Assembly (NCBI RefSeq): GCF_944324995.1
Contig: NZ_CALUYL010000009.1
Span: forward strand, 1 to 64,000
DNA from: an uncultured Mailhella sp.
GTDB lineage: Bacteria; Desulfobacterota; Desulfovibrionia; Desulfovibrionales; Desulfovibrionaceae
Direction of reading: 5' to 3'
DNA length: 64,000 nt
In this document: positions 50,542-58,630 of the stretch, one piece after another
Position numbering within the stretch: the stretch's first letter is position 1
Layout of the letters: every line of letters starts with the position of its first letter
Position numbers and translations under genes: made by a program
The notes under the pieces: model-generated
Database searches by the model: none
What the model was told of the DNA's origin: nothing
What the model saw: only the letters and a program-made list of their open reading frames with translations

Positions 50542-50710
50542 TTTTATGAAAAATTTTTGCCGTTCCGCAAGGGGAACGGCAGGCCTCAACCTGTCGGCGT
50601 CATGAGAAATGCTCACGATTGTGACGCCGGATGCGTTTTCCGCAGGGCGAGCCGTTTGCTGAACCAGCGCATTTCGCCCCGGAAACGGCGATTCGCCCAG
50701 CGGAAAGCGG

Positions 50711-51130
50711 TTACGACTCCACACATTTTGCCAGAAGGCGTTCGAGCTCGTCGGCTTCCTGCTCCGTGAGCCTGGACAGGATGATGTTTTGCAACCCGTC
50801 GGAAATGGCGATAAACGCCGGTTTGAGCGCCTTTCCCTTGTCGGTGAGCCGTACCCTGACGCCCCGGGAGTCTGCGGGATCGGGAATGCGCTCCACGTAG
50901 CCGTGGCGTTCCAGCTTGGTCACAAGCGTGGTGAGTGTTGACTTTGTGCGGCGGGCCTGTGCGGCAAGTTCGCTCATGTTGAGCTCTCCGGCCTCGAAAA
51001 GCAGGTGCAGCACGATGCCGTGACTCGGCGCGATGTCCTTCAGCCCGGCTTTTTCCAGTTCGCCGAGGATGAAGGCGTTGCCGGCCTCGCGCAGCCGACT
51101 GGCGTAATTGAGAATGGCTTGATGTTTCAT
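50711..51130 (-). CDS. MarR-family transcriptional regulator
   Basis: A 139-residue winged-helix repressor. The helix-turn-helix and wing read ELNMSELAAQARRTKSTLTTLVTKLERHGYVERIPDPADSRGVRVRLTDKGKAL, the classic MarR pattern including the Asp-x-Arg wing tip. MarR proteins usually sense phenolic or oxidising compounds and repress their own gene. The same site lies before its own gene and before the cupin, so it probably regulates both. Confidence 0.92.
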   Translation of the reverse strand: MKHQAILNYASRLREAGNAFILGELEKAGLKDIAPSHGIVLHLLFEAGELNMSELAAQARRTKSTLTTLVTKLERHGYVERIPDPADSRGVRVRLTDKGKALKPAFIAISDGLQNIILSRLTEQEADELERLLAKCVES

Positions 51131-51142
51131 GAGAAGGTTTTT

Positions 51143-51156
51143 AGTTTGATATCGAA
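51143..51156. promoter_or_regulatory. MarR-type operator before the marR gene
   Basis: AGTTTGATATCGAA, 12 bases upstream of the marR start and the inverted match of the site before the cupin gene (core TTTGATATC). Confidence 0.62.
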
Positions 51157-51283
51157 TTTATGTCAAGAAAAAAATGGATCACGACCCTGGTTCCGATCGT
51201 GATCCGAGGCGGCCGGATTTCTGCGAGGAGGCGGCAGGACCGGACCTGTGAGATGTGGCGGCGCGGAAAAGACGCCTGATGCG

Positions 51284-52156
51284 TTACTGTTTGTTTTTGT
51301 TCTGCAGGCGGTCGCGGAGAATGATGGCCAGAAGGTTCATGCCCACGACAAGGAAGATGAGCATGAGCGCCGTGCCGTACTGCAGGGGAAGGGTTTTTTC
51401 TATTTCCGTGCCCGAGGTGGCGAGGATGTACATGTGGTAGGGCAGGGACATGACGGGGCTCAGCAGGGAGTCGGGCATGTGCGGGGTGAAATAGACGGCG
51501 GCCGTGAACATGATGGCGCCGGTTTCGCCGGCGGCGCGGGCGAGGCCGAGGATGCAGCCGGTGAGCATGCCGGGGAATGCGGCGGGAATGACCACCCGCA
51601 GGATGGTCTGCACCTTGGTGGCTCCCATGGCGAAGGAGGCTTCGCGCCAGGAATCGGGCACGCGGCGCAGCGATTCTTCGGCGGTGTTGATGATGATGGG
51701 CAGCGTGAGAATGGAAAGGGTGAGGATGCCGGAAATGAGGCTCACGCCGAGCCCGAGGAAGGTGACGAAGAAGGAGAGGCCGAACAGGCCGAAGACGATG
51801 GAGGGCACGCCGGCAAGGTTGTTGATGCCGAAGCGGATGTAGTAGGTGAGGCGGGAGTGCCGGCTGTATTCATGCAGATAGACGGCCGTGGCCACGCCGA
51901 TGGGAAAGACGATGATCATGGAGCCGAACGCGAGCAGGAACGTGCCCACGATGCAGGGCATGATGCCGCCTTCCGTCATCATTTTTCTGGGGTATTCGGT
52001 GAGAAACTCCCAGGAAAGCGAGGAGAAGCCGTTGACGGCGAGGTACAGGCACACGCCGGAGAGCGCCAGCACGTTGATGGCGGCGGAGGCGTGCAGCAAC
52101 CCGAACATCACCTTCTGAAGGCGCAGACGAAACAGGTTACGCTTGGCGGTATTCAT
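51284..52156 (-). CDS. pstA: Phosphate ABC transporter permease PstA
   Basis: A 290-residue membrane subunit of the high-affinity phosphate importer with six helices. FLTEYPRKMMTEGGIMPCIVGTF, VYLHEYSRHSRLTYYIRFGINNLAGVPSIVFGLFGL, SLRRVPDSWREASFAMGATKVQTILRVVIP (the EAA loop) and PLQYGTALML are family marks. I use the ATG at 52156, since the 28 codons upstream lack a membrane segment. Downstream of pstC. Confidence 0.95.
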   Translation of the reverse strand: MNTAKRNLFRLRLQKVMFGLLHASAAINVLALSGVCLYLAVNGFSSLSWEFLTEYPRKMMTEGGIMPCIVGTFLLAFGSMIIVFPIGVATAVYLHEYSRHSRLTYYIRFGINNLAGVPSIVFGLFGLSFFVTFLGLGVSLISGILTLSILTLPIIINTAEESLRRVPDSWREASFAMGATKVQTILRVVIPAAFPGMLTGCILGLARAAGETGAIMFTAAVYFTPHMPDSLLSPVMSLPYHMYILATSGTEIEKTLPLQYGTALMLIFLVVGMNLLAIILRDRLQNKNKQ

Positions 52157-52313
52157 AGGTTCTCTCAAAGACGTTGCAGATTCGGTCGAATGTTGCATGG
52201 CCCTGGTAGGGCTCTGGGCGGAATGGGTGAGACCGTACACGTAAGGAATCCTTGTTTGAGGAGAGCCGATGCGGCGTTTGAAAATCGAATGGCGCTGCGT
52301 CGGCGGCGGCGCT

Positions 52314-53192
52314 TCAGCAGCCGATGCCGGAATTTTTCTTTTCCGCGATGCGGAAGGCCGTGGCGTTGAAGATGAGCGTGAAGATGATGAGCACGATGCC
52401 CGTGGCGAAGAGCGCGTAGTAATGTTCGCTGTGGAAGGGGGCTTCGGCCATTTCCGCGGCGATGGAAGCGGGAATGGGGCGCACCGAGTCGAAGAGCGAA
52501 GTGGGAATGACGGCTGCGCCGCCTGCGACCATGAGCACGACCATGGTTTCGCCTATGGAGCGCGACATGCCGAGCATGACGGCCGTGCCGATGCCGGAAC
52601 TTGCGGCGGGAAGAACGACGCGGGTCAGGGTTTCCCACTTGGTTGCGCCGAGGGAGAGGGAAGCTTCGCGCAGTTCGCGGGGCACGGAATAGATGGCGTC
52701 TTCAGCGACGGAACAGATGATGGGCACGCTCATGAAGGCGAGCATGAGACCGGCGTTCAGCAGATTGAGGCCCGTGGAGGCCCCGAGATAGTTCTGCAGA
52801 AAGGGCGCGACCACGACCATGCCGAAAAATCCTATGACCACGGAGGGCAGGGCGGCGAGCAGTTCGACAAAGGGCTTGACGATTCTCCGCATGCCGGGTC
52901 TGGCCACTTCAGAGAGATAGATGGCGGTGGCCACGCCGAGCGGCACCGCAATGACGGTGGCGAGCGCCATGACCGTAAGCGACCCCACAATAAGCGGCAG
53001 GATGCCGAATTCCATGGGGTCGTCGGTGGGATACCAGTTCAGGCCGAAAAGAAAGTCGGTGAGCGGGTAGTCCTTGAAAAAGGGAAGCCCGTCCAGCATA
53101 AGAAAGAGCACTATGCCCGCCATCGAGAGGATGGAAAGCGTGGATATGCCGGCCAGAAGCCATTCTGTGAATCGTTCCTTGCGAGTGTTCAT
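52314..53192 (-). CDS. pstC: Phosphate ABC transporter permease PstC
   Basis: A 292-residue membrane subunit, partner of PstA. The GILPLIVGSLTVMALATVIAVPLGVATAIYLSEVA start of the permease core, IVKPFVELLAALPSVVIGFFGMVV and the EAA loop VPRELREASLSLGATKWETLTRVVLP are clear. The 157-base gap to pstA has no terminator. The gap to pstS holds a hairpin (53257-53285). Confidence 0.95.
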   Translation of the reverse strand: MNTRKERFTEWLLAGISTLSILSMAGIVLFLMLDGLPFFKDYPLTDFLFGLNWYPTDDPMEFGILPLIVGSLTVMALATVIAVPLGVATAIYLSEVARPGMRRIVKPFVELLAALPSVVIGFFGMVVVAPFLQNYLGASTGLNLLNAGLMLAFMSVPIICSVAEDAIYSVPRELREASLSLGATKWETLTRVVLPAASSGIGTAVMLGMSRSIGETMVVLMVAGGAAVIPTSLFDSVRPIPASIAAEMAEAPFHSEHYYALFATGIVLIIFTLIFNATAFRIAEKKNSGIGC

Positions 53193-53256
53193 GCCGAGTC
53201 CGTGGGATGCAAAAAAGGGGGGAAGTTCCCCCGGGGGTGGGTCGGCTCCAGGAAGC

Positions 53257-53285
53257 CTCCGCCGAAATTTCAGCCTTCGGCGGAG
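53257..53285 (-). promoter_or_regulatory. Hairpin between pstS and pstC
   Basis: CTCCGCCGAA and TTCGGCGGAG form a perfect stem in the 177-base gap after pstS. It has no T run, so it is more likely a mRNA-stabilising or partial-termination element that keeps pstS expression above pstC-pstA. Confidence 0.6.
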
Positions 53286-53369
53286 CTTCTGGGGAGCCTG
53301 ATCTCGATGCAGGAGTTTTCATGCGGCGGGACGATTTCGTCCGTCCCGAAGGTCCGCGAGGAAAAACGC

Positions 53370-54188
53370 CTACTTGGCGAGCGGGATGTAGCCTGCGCTC
53401 AGAACGTCCTGCTGGCCGAGCTTGGGATCAAGCATGAAATCCATGAACTTGGCGGTGTTGCCGGCAGGCTTGCCGTTGGTGAAGAGGTAGAGTTCGCGGG
53501 AGAGGGGCCACTTCTTGGCGAGAGCGGTTTCGGAAGTGGCCTTGACGCCGCCGATGCTGAGGCCCTTGACGTTGTCATTCAGATATCCCATACCGATATA
53601 ACCGATGGCGTTGGGGTTGGTGGCAACGTTCTGCGCCACGCCGCCGTTGCTGGCCTGGGTGAGGGCCTTGGGCATGACTTTGGCGTCCTTCATGACCAGT
53701 TCCTTCCAGCATTCGTAGGTGCCGGAGGAGTTGTCGCGGTTGACGACAACGATGGTGTTGTCGGAGCCGCCCACTTCCTTCCAGTTGGTGATCTTGCCGG
53801 AGAAGATGTCGCGGAGCTGATCGATGGAAAGATCTTTCACGGGGTTCTTGACGTTGACGATGGGCACGAGCGCGTCCACGGCGATGGTGGTGCGGGTGAG
53901 TTCCATCTTCTTGCCGGCGGCGAGCTTGGTTTCGCTGGACTTCACGTCGCGGGAGGACATGGCCACGTCGGTGATGCCGTCGAGCAGGGACTTGATGCCG
54001 GTGCCGGAACCGCCGCCGGAAAGCACGATGGAAATGTCGGGATAGCTCGCCATGAAGTGCTCGGAAGCCTTCTGGATGATGGGCAGCACGGTGGTGGAAC
54101 CGTTGATGGTGACGGATTCGGCGGCAGAGGCCGGGGCGACCGCGCAGAGCGTAAGCAGGGCGCTCAGAATGACGTTTTTGATCTTCAT
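53370..54188 (-). CDS. pstS: Phosphate-binding periplasmic protein PstS
   Basis: A 272-residue periplasmic receptor. A signal peptide (residues about 1-22, ending ASAAES) precedes TINGSTTVLPIIQKASEHFMASYPDISIVLSGGGSGTGIKSLLDGITDVAMSSRD, the family phosphate-binding start. AAQNVATNPNAIGYIGMGYL and YLFTNGKP are late PstS motifs. It is first of the minus-strand pst genes and faces phoB across a shared control region. Confidence 0.96.
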   Translation of the reverse strand: MKIKNVILSALLTLCAVAPASAAESVTINGSTTVLPIIQKASEHFMASYPDISIVLSGGGSGTGIKSLLDGITDVAMSSRDVKSSETKLAAGKKMELTRTTIAVDALVPIVNVKNPVKDLSIDQLRDIFSGKITNWKEVGGSDNTIVVVNRDNSSGTYECWKELVMKDAKVMPKALTQASNGGVAQNVATNPNAIGYIGMGYLNDNVKGLSIGGVKATSETALAKKWPLSRELYLFTNGKPAGNTAKFMDFMLDPKLGQQDVLSAGYIPLAK

Positions 54189-54389
54189 GATCAGACTCCT
54201 TGTTTCATCCGACGGGTCATTCCGTCCGGACAGGATGGAACTTAGAAAGGTATTGTTGCGGCAGTATATCCCGGATATTAACTTTTTGTTTCAGTTCAAC
54301 ATGGCGGCAATTCACGATATTTTTATCAGAATGTAACATTGGCTTCATACTGGAAGGCTACATACATTCCAAACCGAAAGGGGAACATT
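54189..54389. promoter_or_regulatory. Shared pstS/phoB control region
   Basis: A 200-base divergent intergenic region. TGTAACA-TTGG-CTTCATA (54332-54349) resembles a degenerate PhoB box (two 7-base direct repeats spaced by four). A minus-strand TATACT near 54263 is a possible -10 for pstS. AAAGGGG precedes the GTG start of phoB. Assignments are tentative. Confidence 0.45.
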
Positions 54390-55079
54390 GTGGACAACAA
54401 ACAGCCGGTCATACTGGTGGTAGAGGATGACGACGACATCCGTGAACTGGTGGCCTTTTCTCTGGAAGAGGAAGGCTATCATGTGGAACAGGCCGCAGAC
54501 GGTCTTCGCGGTCAGGAAATGGCGGAAACGCTGAGGCCCGACCTCATCATTCTTGATCTCATGCTGCCCGGGCGGGACGGTCTTTCCGTGTGCAGGGAGC
54601 TGAACAAGCACGCCGCGGAAAGCATGCCGTGCCCCATTCTCATGCTGACGGCGCGCGGCGAGGAAATGGACCGCATCATAGGCTTCGAGTACGGAGCCGA
54701 CGATTATGTGGTCAAGCCCTTCAACATCCGCGAGCTCATGCTGCGCGTGCGGGCCATTCTGCGCCGCCGCAGCATGGACACGGGAAAGCGCGTCATCACA
54801 AGGCACGGCGTGAGTCTCGATCAGCAGGGGCGGCGGGTTTCCATAGACGGACGCACCCTGGAACTCACCGCGCTGGAATATCGCATTTTTGAGGACTTCT
54901 TCCTCAATGCGGGACGCATCCGCACCCGCGAGGAGCTGCTGTCTTCCGTGTGGGGATATCAGTTTGAAGGATACGAACGCACGGTCGATGTGCATATAGC
55001 CCGTCTGCGCCGGAAGCTGGGAGACGCCGCCCAGTATCTGGAAACGGTGCGCGGCATGGGCTATCGCTACAAGGAATAG
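54390..55079 (+). CDS. phoB: Phosphate regulon response regulator PhoB
   Basis: A 229-residue OmpR-family response regulator. The receiver (about residues 5-120) has the acid pocket VVEDDDD, DLIILDLMLPGRDG with the phospho-Asp near residue 55, and KPFN. The winged-helix output domain shows TALEYRIFEDFFLNAGRIRTREELLSSVWGY and RTVDVHIARLRRKLG. I use the GTG at 54390, behind AGGGGAACATT. Followed by phoR after 2 bases. Probably binds the divergent pstS promoter as well. Confidence 0.92.
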   Translation: MDNKQPVILVVEDDDDIRELVAFSLEEEGYHVEQAADGLRGQEMAETLRPDLIILDLMLPGRDGLSVCRELNKHAAESMPCPILMLTARGEEMDRIIGFEYGADDYVVKPFNIRELMLRVRAILRRRSMDTGKRVITRHGVSLDQQGRRVSIDGRTLELTALEYRIFEDFFLNAGRIRTREELLSSVWGYQFEGYERTVDVHIARLRRKLGDAAQYLETVRGMGYRYKE

Positions 55080-55081
55080 CC

Positions 55082-56857
55082 ATGAAGAACACTACCTTTT
55101 CCATCAAGATCTTTTTCTGCTTCTGCGTCGTCATTCTGTTCTCCGTGCTGGTGCCGTGCGGATATTTTCTTCACAGCATCAAGCAGGAGAGCATAGACCT
55201 TACGGGCGAGGAAGCGTTCCGCGAAGTCTCGTTTGTTCGCACCTATATTATGGAAGAGGTGGAGAAGGGCGAGTTCGATCAGAAGAGCGCGCTGCCGGAA
55301 ACCCTGAAGAGATTCTATTCCGGCGGCGAGCACCGCGTTACCCTCATCGACGCTGAAGGAACCGTGCTTTACGATTCCTTTGCCGAAGACGTTTCCAGGC
55401 TGGAAAATCACCGTTATCACGAAGAAGTGGCCAAGGCGTTCAGCAGCGGCGAAGGTTCCAGCGTGCGGCACAGTTCCAGCCTCGGCACATCCTTTGTGTA
55501 TGCGGCCAAAAGGGTAAGCATTCCCGGAACGTCCATAAGCGTCATCCGTGTTGCCGCGCCGTTGTCCCTGGTGGAGGAGCATGCCGGCGACAGAAGCCGG
55601 GCGCTCATGGCCGGAGCCGTGGCCGCGCTGGTCTTTGCCGTGGCTTTTGCCGCGTTCATGTCCATGCGGTTCCGCCGTTCGCTGCAGCTCATGATTTCCT
55701 CCGTGGAAAATCTGGCCACGCCCGGAAGCCGCAGCGGACGCATCAGCCTGCGCACGCTGCCGGGCGACGAATTCGCGCCGCTGGCCGCGGCGGTGAATTC
55801 CATGGCCCAGCGCATGGAAGTGCAGGTCAATCACATTCTTGCCCAGAAGGCGCAGCTCGACGCCGTGCTCAACAGCATTGCGGAAGGCGTGCTCGTGGTG
55901 GATCACGAAGGCTGCATACGCAGCGTGAACGCCACGCTGGTGAGGCTTTTCCCCCGCGCGGCCCACGCCGAGGGCCTGCAGCCTGTGGAAGTCATTCCGT
56001 CTCCCGATCTGCAGAAGGGCATAGAGTCGCTCAAGCACGCCGTGCCGGAAAAGCCCGTGCAGTTTGAAATGGACAACATGTCCGGCCGAAAGCTTCAGGT
56101 GCTCATCTGCCCCATTGTGGGCGAAAGCAAGCTGCTCATGGCCGTGGCCGTGTTCCACGACATCACGGAAATGTCCGTGCTCATGGAAATGAGACGGGAC
56201 TTCGTGGCCAACGTGTCGCATGAGCTGCGCACGCCGCTCACGGCCATCATGGGATACGCCGAAAGTCTGAAACGCTATGTTTCGGAACCAAGAGCGCTTC
56301 ACTTCCTGGAAGTCATCGACCGCAACTCGCAGTACATGGCCACCATGGTCAAGGACCTGCTGCAGCTCTCCAGCATAGAAAACGGCGCGATTCCCATGGA
56401 CATCAAGCCCATGCCCGCCTCCATGGTCATACGCGGAGGCATGGATCTGTGCCGAAGCTCGGCGGAAAGCAAGAAGCTCGAATTTGTTGAAAAACTCGAC
56501 GACGGCGACTTTTCCATCAGCGCCGACGCCGAATATCTCACGCGGGTGGTGCGCAATCTTCTGGAAAACGCCTGCCGCTACGCGCCGGAAGGCTCGCAGA
56601 TCGTCATTTCCGCGGAGCCCGACAAGGAAAACGGCATGGCGGTGTTCCGCGTGGCGGACAGCGGCCCCGGCATTCCTCCGGAACTTCGCGTGCGGGTGTT
56701 CGAGCGCTTCTACCGCGTGGAAAAGCATCGGGGCGGCCAGGTTTCCACCGGACTGGGGCTTGCCATCTGCAAGCACATCGTGGAGCGTCACGGCGGATGC
56801 ATTTCCATTGAAGACGGCCCCGGCTGTATCGTGAAATTCACCGTTCCCCTTGCCTGA
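55082..56857 (+). CDS. phoR: Phosphate sensor histidine kinase PhoR-like
   Basis: A 591-residue membrane kinase. The first membrane helix is about residues 8-30, then a periplasmic segment of about 135 residues (30-165), a second helix (about 174-196), a HAMP domain (about 197-250) and a PAS domain (about 258-345). The HisKA box FVANVSHELRTPLTAIMGYAESL has the phospho-His at 380. The ATPase part has NLLENACRYAPEGSQI, DSGPGIPPE and STGLGLAICKHIV. Unlike E. coli PhoR it has a large periplasmic domain, so it may sense an external signal directly. Coupled to phoB (2-base gap). Confidence 0.9.
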   Translation: MKNTTFSIKIFFCFCVVILFSVLVPCGYFLHSIKQESIDLTGEEAFREVSFVRTYIMEEVEKGEFDQKSALPETLKRFYSGGEHRVTLIDAEGTVLYDSFAEDVSRLENHRYHEEVAKAFSSGEGSSVRHSSSLGTSFVYAAKRVSIPGTSISVIRVAAPLSLVEEHAGDRSRALMAGAVAALVFAVAFAAFMSMRFRRSLQLMISSVENLATPGSRSGRISLRTLPGDEFAPLAAAVNSMAQRMEVQVNHILAQKAQLDAVLNSIAEGVLVVDHEGCIRSVNATLVRLFPRAAHAEGLQPVEVIPSPDLQKGIESLKHAVPEKPVQFEMDNMSGRKLQVLICPIVGESKLLMAVAVFHDITEMSVLMEMRRDFVANVSHELRTPLTAIMGYAESLKRYVSEPRALHFLEVIDRNSQYMATMVKDLLQLSSIENGAIPMDIKPMPASMVIRGGMDLCRSSAESKKLEFVEKLDDGDFSISADAEYLTRVVRNLLENACRYAPEGSQIVISAEPDKENGMAVFRVADSGPGIPPELRVRVFERFYRVEKHRGGQVSTGLGLAICKHIVERHGGCISIEDGPGCIVKFTVPLA

Positions 56858-56894
56858 AAACCTTTAGCCACATCTCTTCTCAAGGAGATTTCCC

Positions 56895-57653
56895 ATGCAG
56901 AACATAAAGATGGAGACCGTGTCGCTGAACTTCTTTTACGGAGCGAAGCAGGCACTCAAGAACATCAGTCTCCAGTTTCCCGAAAAAAGGGTAACGGCGC
57001 TCATCGGTCCTTCCGGATGCGGCAAAAGCACGTATCTGCGCTGCCTGAACCGCATGAACGATCTCGTGGCGGGCAGCCGCGCGGAAGGCGGCATCCTGCT
57101 GGACGGCAAGGACATCAACGTGAAGGACTGCGACGTCGTGTCCCTGCGGCGTCGGGTGGGCATGGTGTTCCAGCGCCCCACCTCGTTCCCCAAGAGCATT
57201 TTTGAAAATGTGGCCTACGGACTGCGCGTCAACGGCGAGAAGTCGGAATCCGTCATTGCCTCGAAGGTGGAGGAAAGTCTGAAGCGCGCCGCGCTGTGGA
57301 ACGAAGTGAAGGACAGACTTTCCGATTCCGCGCTGGCGCTTTCCGGCGGTCAGCAGCAGCGCCTCTGCATTGCCCGCGCCCTGGCCGTGGAGCCGGAAAT
57401 CCTGCTCATGGACGAGCCCACCTCGGCTCTTGACCCCATCGCCACGCAGCAGATCGAGGAAGGCATAGGTCAGCTTCGCGATCAGCTCACGGTCATTATC
57501 GTGACGCACAACATGCAGCAGGCGGCCCGCGTTTCGGACTACACGGCCTTCTTCTACATGGGCGATCTCATCGAGACCGATGAAACCGACGTCATTTTCA
57601 CCCGTCCCAAGCTGAAGCAGACGGAAGACTACATCACGGGCCGCTTCGGCTAG
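56895..57653 (+). CDS. pstB: Phosphate ABC transporter ATP-binding protein PstB
   Basis: A 252-residue ABC ATPase. Walker [10 protein letters not shown], the Q-loop [21 protein letters not shown] (the P-T-S-F-P-K-S-I segment is diagnostic of PstB), signature [15 protein letters not shown], Walker [14 protein letters not shown] and [16 protein letters not shown] are all present. It powers PstC/PstA, which are encoded on the other arm. Follows phoR by 37 bases, so uptake ATPase and regulators are expressed together. Confidence 0.96.
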   Translation: MQNIKMETVSLNFFYGAKQALKNISLQFPEKRVTALIGPSGCGKSTYLRCLNRMNDLVAGSRAEGGILLDGKDINVKDCDVVSLRRRVGMVFQRPTSFPKSIFENVAYGLRVNGEKSESVIASKVEESLKRAALWNEVKDRLSDSALALSGGQQQRLCIARALAVEPEILLMDEPTSALDPIATQQIEEGIGQLRDQLTVIIVTHNMQQAARVSDYTAFFYMGDLIETDETDVIFTRPKLKQTEDYITGRFG

Positions 57654-57865
57654 ACCGCGTTGTGCCGCCGTGCCTCTGCGCCCGCGCTGCGCGGCGAAAG
57701 CACGGCGTTTTTTTGCCCGGAATCGTGCTTTTTCAGAAGGAATGCGGCTGAAGGCGCTGCGGGTCGGCGGCGTCCGGAAGCCTCATGTCCGCCGAATCCG
57801 TTCCGCGGGAATCTCCCCCCGGGACCATGCCGCATGGAGATTCCATGCGCACGCAGAGGTTGACC

Positions 57866-58546
57866 ATGAAGGACGACATGTACGGTTCTTCCGTACTTCG
57901 TGGACTGAGGACCGAACTGCTCACCATGGGCAGTCTTGTGCAGATGGCCTACAGCAAGGCCCGCACCGCAGTGCTTCTCCGCAATGAGAAGGTGGCGGAG
58001 GAAGTGGTGCGCGGCGACGACGTCATCGACGACATGGAGCTTGAGCTCGACGAGAAATGCACCAGCGTCATAGCCAGAACGCAGCCCGTGGCCAAGGATC
58101 TGCGCTTCATTCTTACGGCTGTGCGCATGGTGCTTGATCTTGAGCGCATCGCCGACGAGGCCGTCACCATAGGCCGTCAGGTGTCGCATCTTCCCGAGGC
58201 GCTGCCTTCGGAACTGGAGCAGGACCTTGCCCGCTACATGCAGCTGGCGTTCGACATGCTCGACACGTCGCTGGGAGCCTTCCGCAATGAGGACGTCAAT
58301 GCCGGCATGACGGTCTTCCACAGCACGGACGAGAGCGTTCGTCTGCTTCTGGCCATCTACGAGAAGCTCATGGACGCCGTGCGCCGGAATCTTGTGGATC
58401 CCGGCGTGGCGGTGCCGCTCATTCTCATTGTGCGCTCCATCGACCGCATCTGCCGCCGTTCGGAAAATATTGTGGAGCATCTGTGCTTCATGTGCGACGG
58501 CATCACCGTCAAGCACAGGGTGAAGTTGTCCGGCTCCGAAGCCTGA
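57866..58546 (+). CDS. phoU: Phosphate signalling protein PhoU
   Basis: A 226-residue helical-bundle metal-binding protein that links the Pst importer to PhoR. The first repeat has SLVQMAYSKARTAVLLRNEKVAEEVVRGDDVIDDMELELDEKC, then ARTQPVAKDLRFILTAVRMVLDLERIADEAVTIGR; the second has AFRNEDVNAGM and IVRSIDRICRRSENIVEHLCFMCDG. Several start codons compete; I prefer the ATG at 57866, with GAGG seven bases ahead, over ATGs at 57785 and 57845. Ends before a terminator. Confidence 0.93.
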   Translation: MKDDMYGSSVLRGLRTELLTMGSLVQMAYSKARTAVLLRNEKVAEEVVRGDDVIDDMELELDEKCTSVIARTQPVAKDLRFILTAVRMVLDLERIADEAVTIGRQVSHLPEALPSELEQDLARYMQLAFDMLDTSLGAFRNEDVNAGMTVFHSTDESVRLLLAIYEKLMDAVRRNLVDPGVAVPLILIVRSIDRICRRSENIVEHLCFMCDGITVKHRVKLSGSEA

Positions 58547-58565
58547 GAGCGATGAAAAAAGAAAG

Positions 58566-58597
58566 AGCCCCCTTCGGCCTTACGCCGGAGGGGGCTT
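58566..58597 (+). terminator. Terminator after phoU
   Basis: AGCCCCCTTCGGC and GCCGGAGGGGGCT arms followed by TTTG; also in the right place to end the convergent uraA transcript. Confidence 0.75.
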
Positions 58598-58630
58598 TGT
58601 CGCGCCTTGGGCAGGGAAGGCGGGCGGCGC

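Noticed and set aside
52269-54245. A 658-codon plus-strand frame opposite pstC and pstS
   Set aside because: Antisense shadow; the minus strand carries two complete and well-known proteins.
55067-56791. A 574-codon minus-strand frame opposite phoR
   Set aside because: Antisense shadow with His/Arg/Gly-rich composition and no motif.
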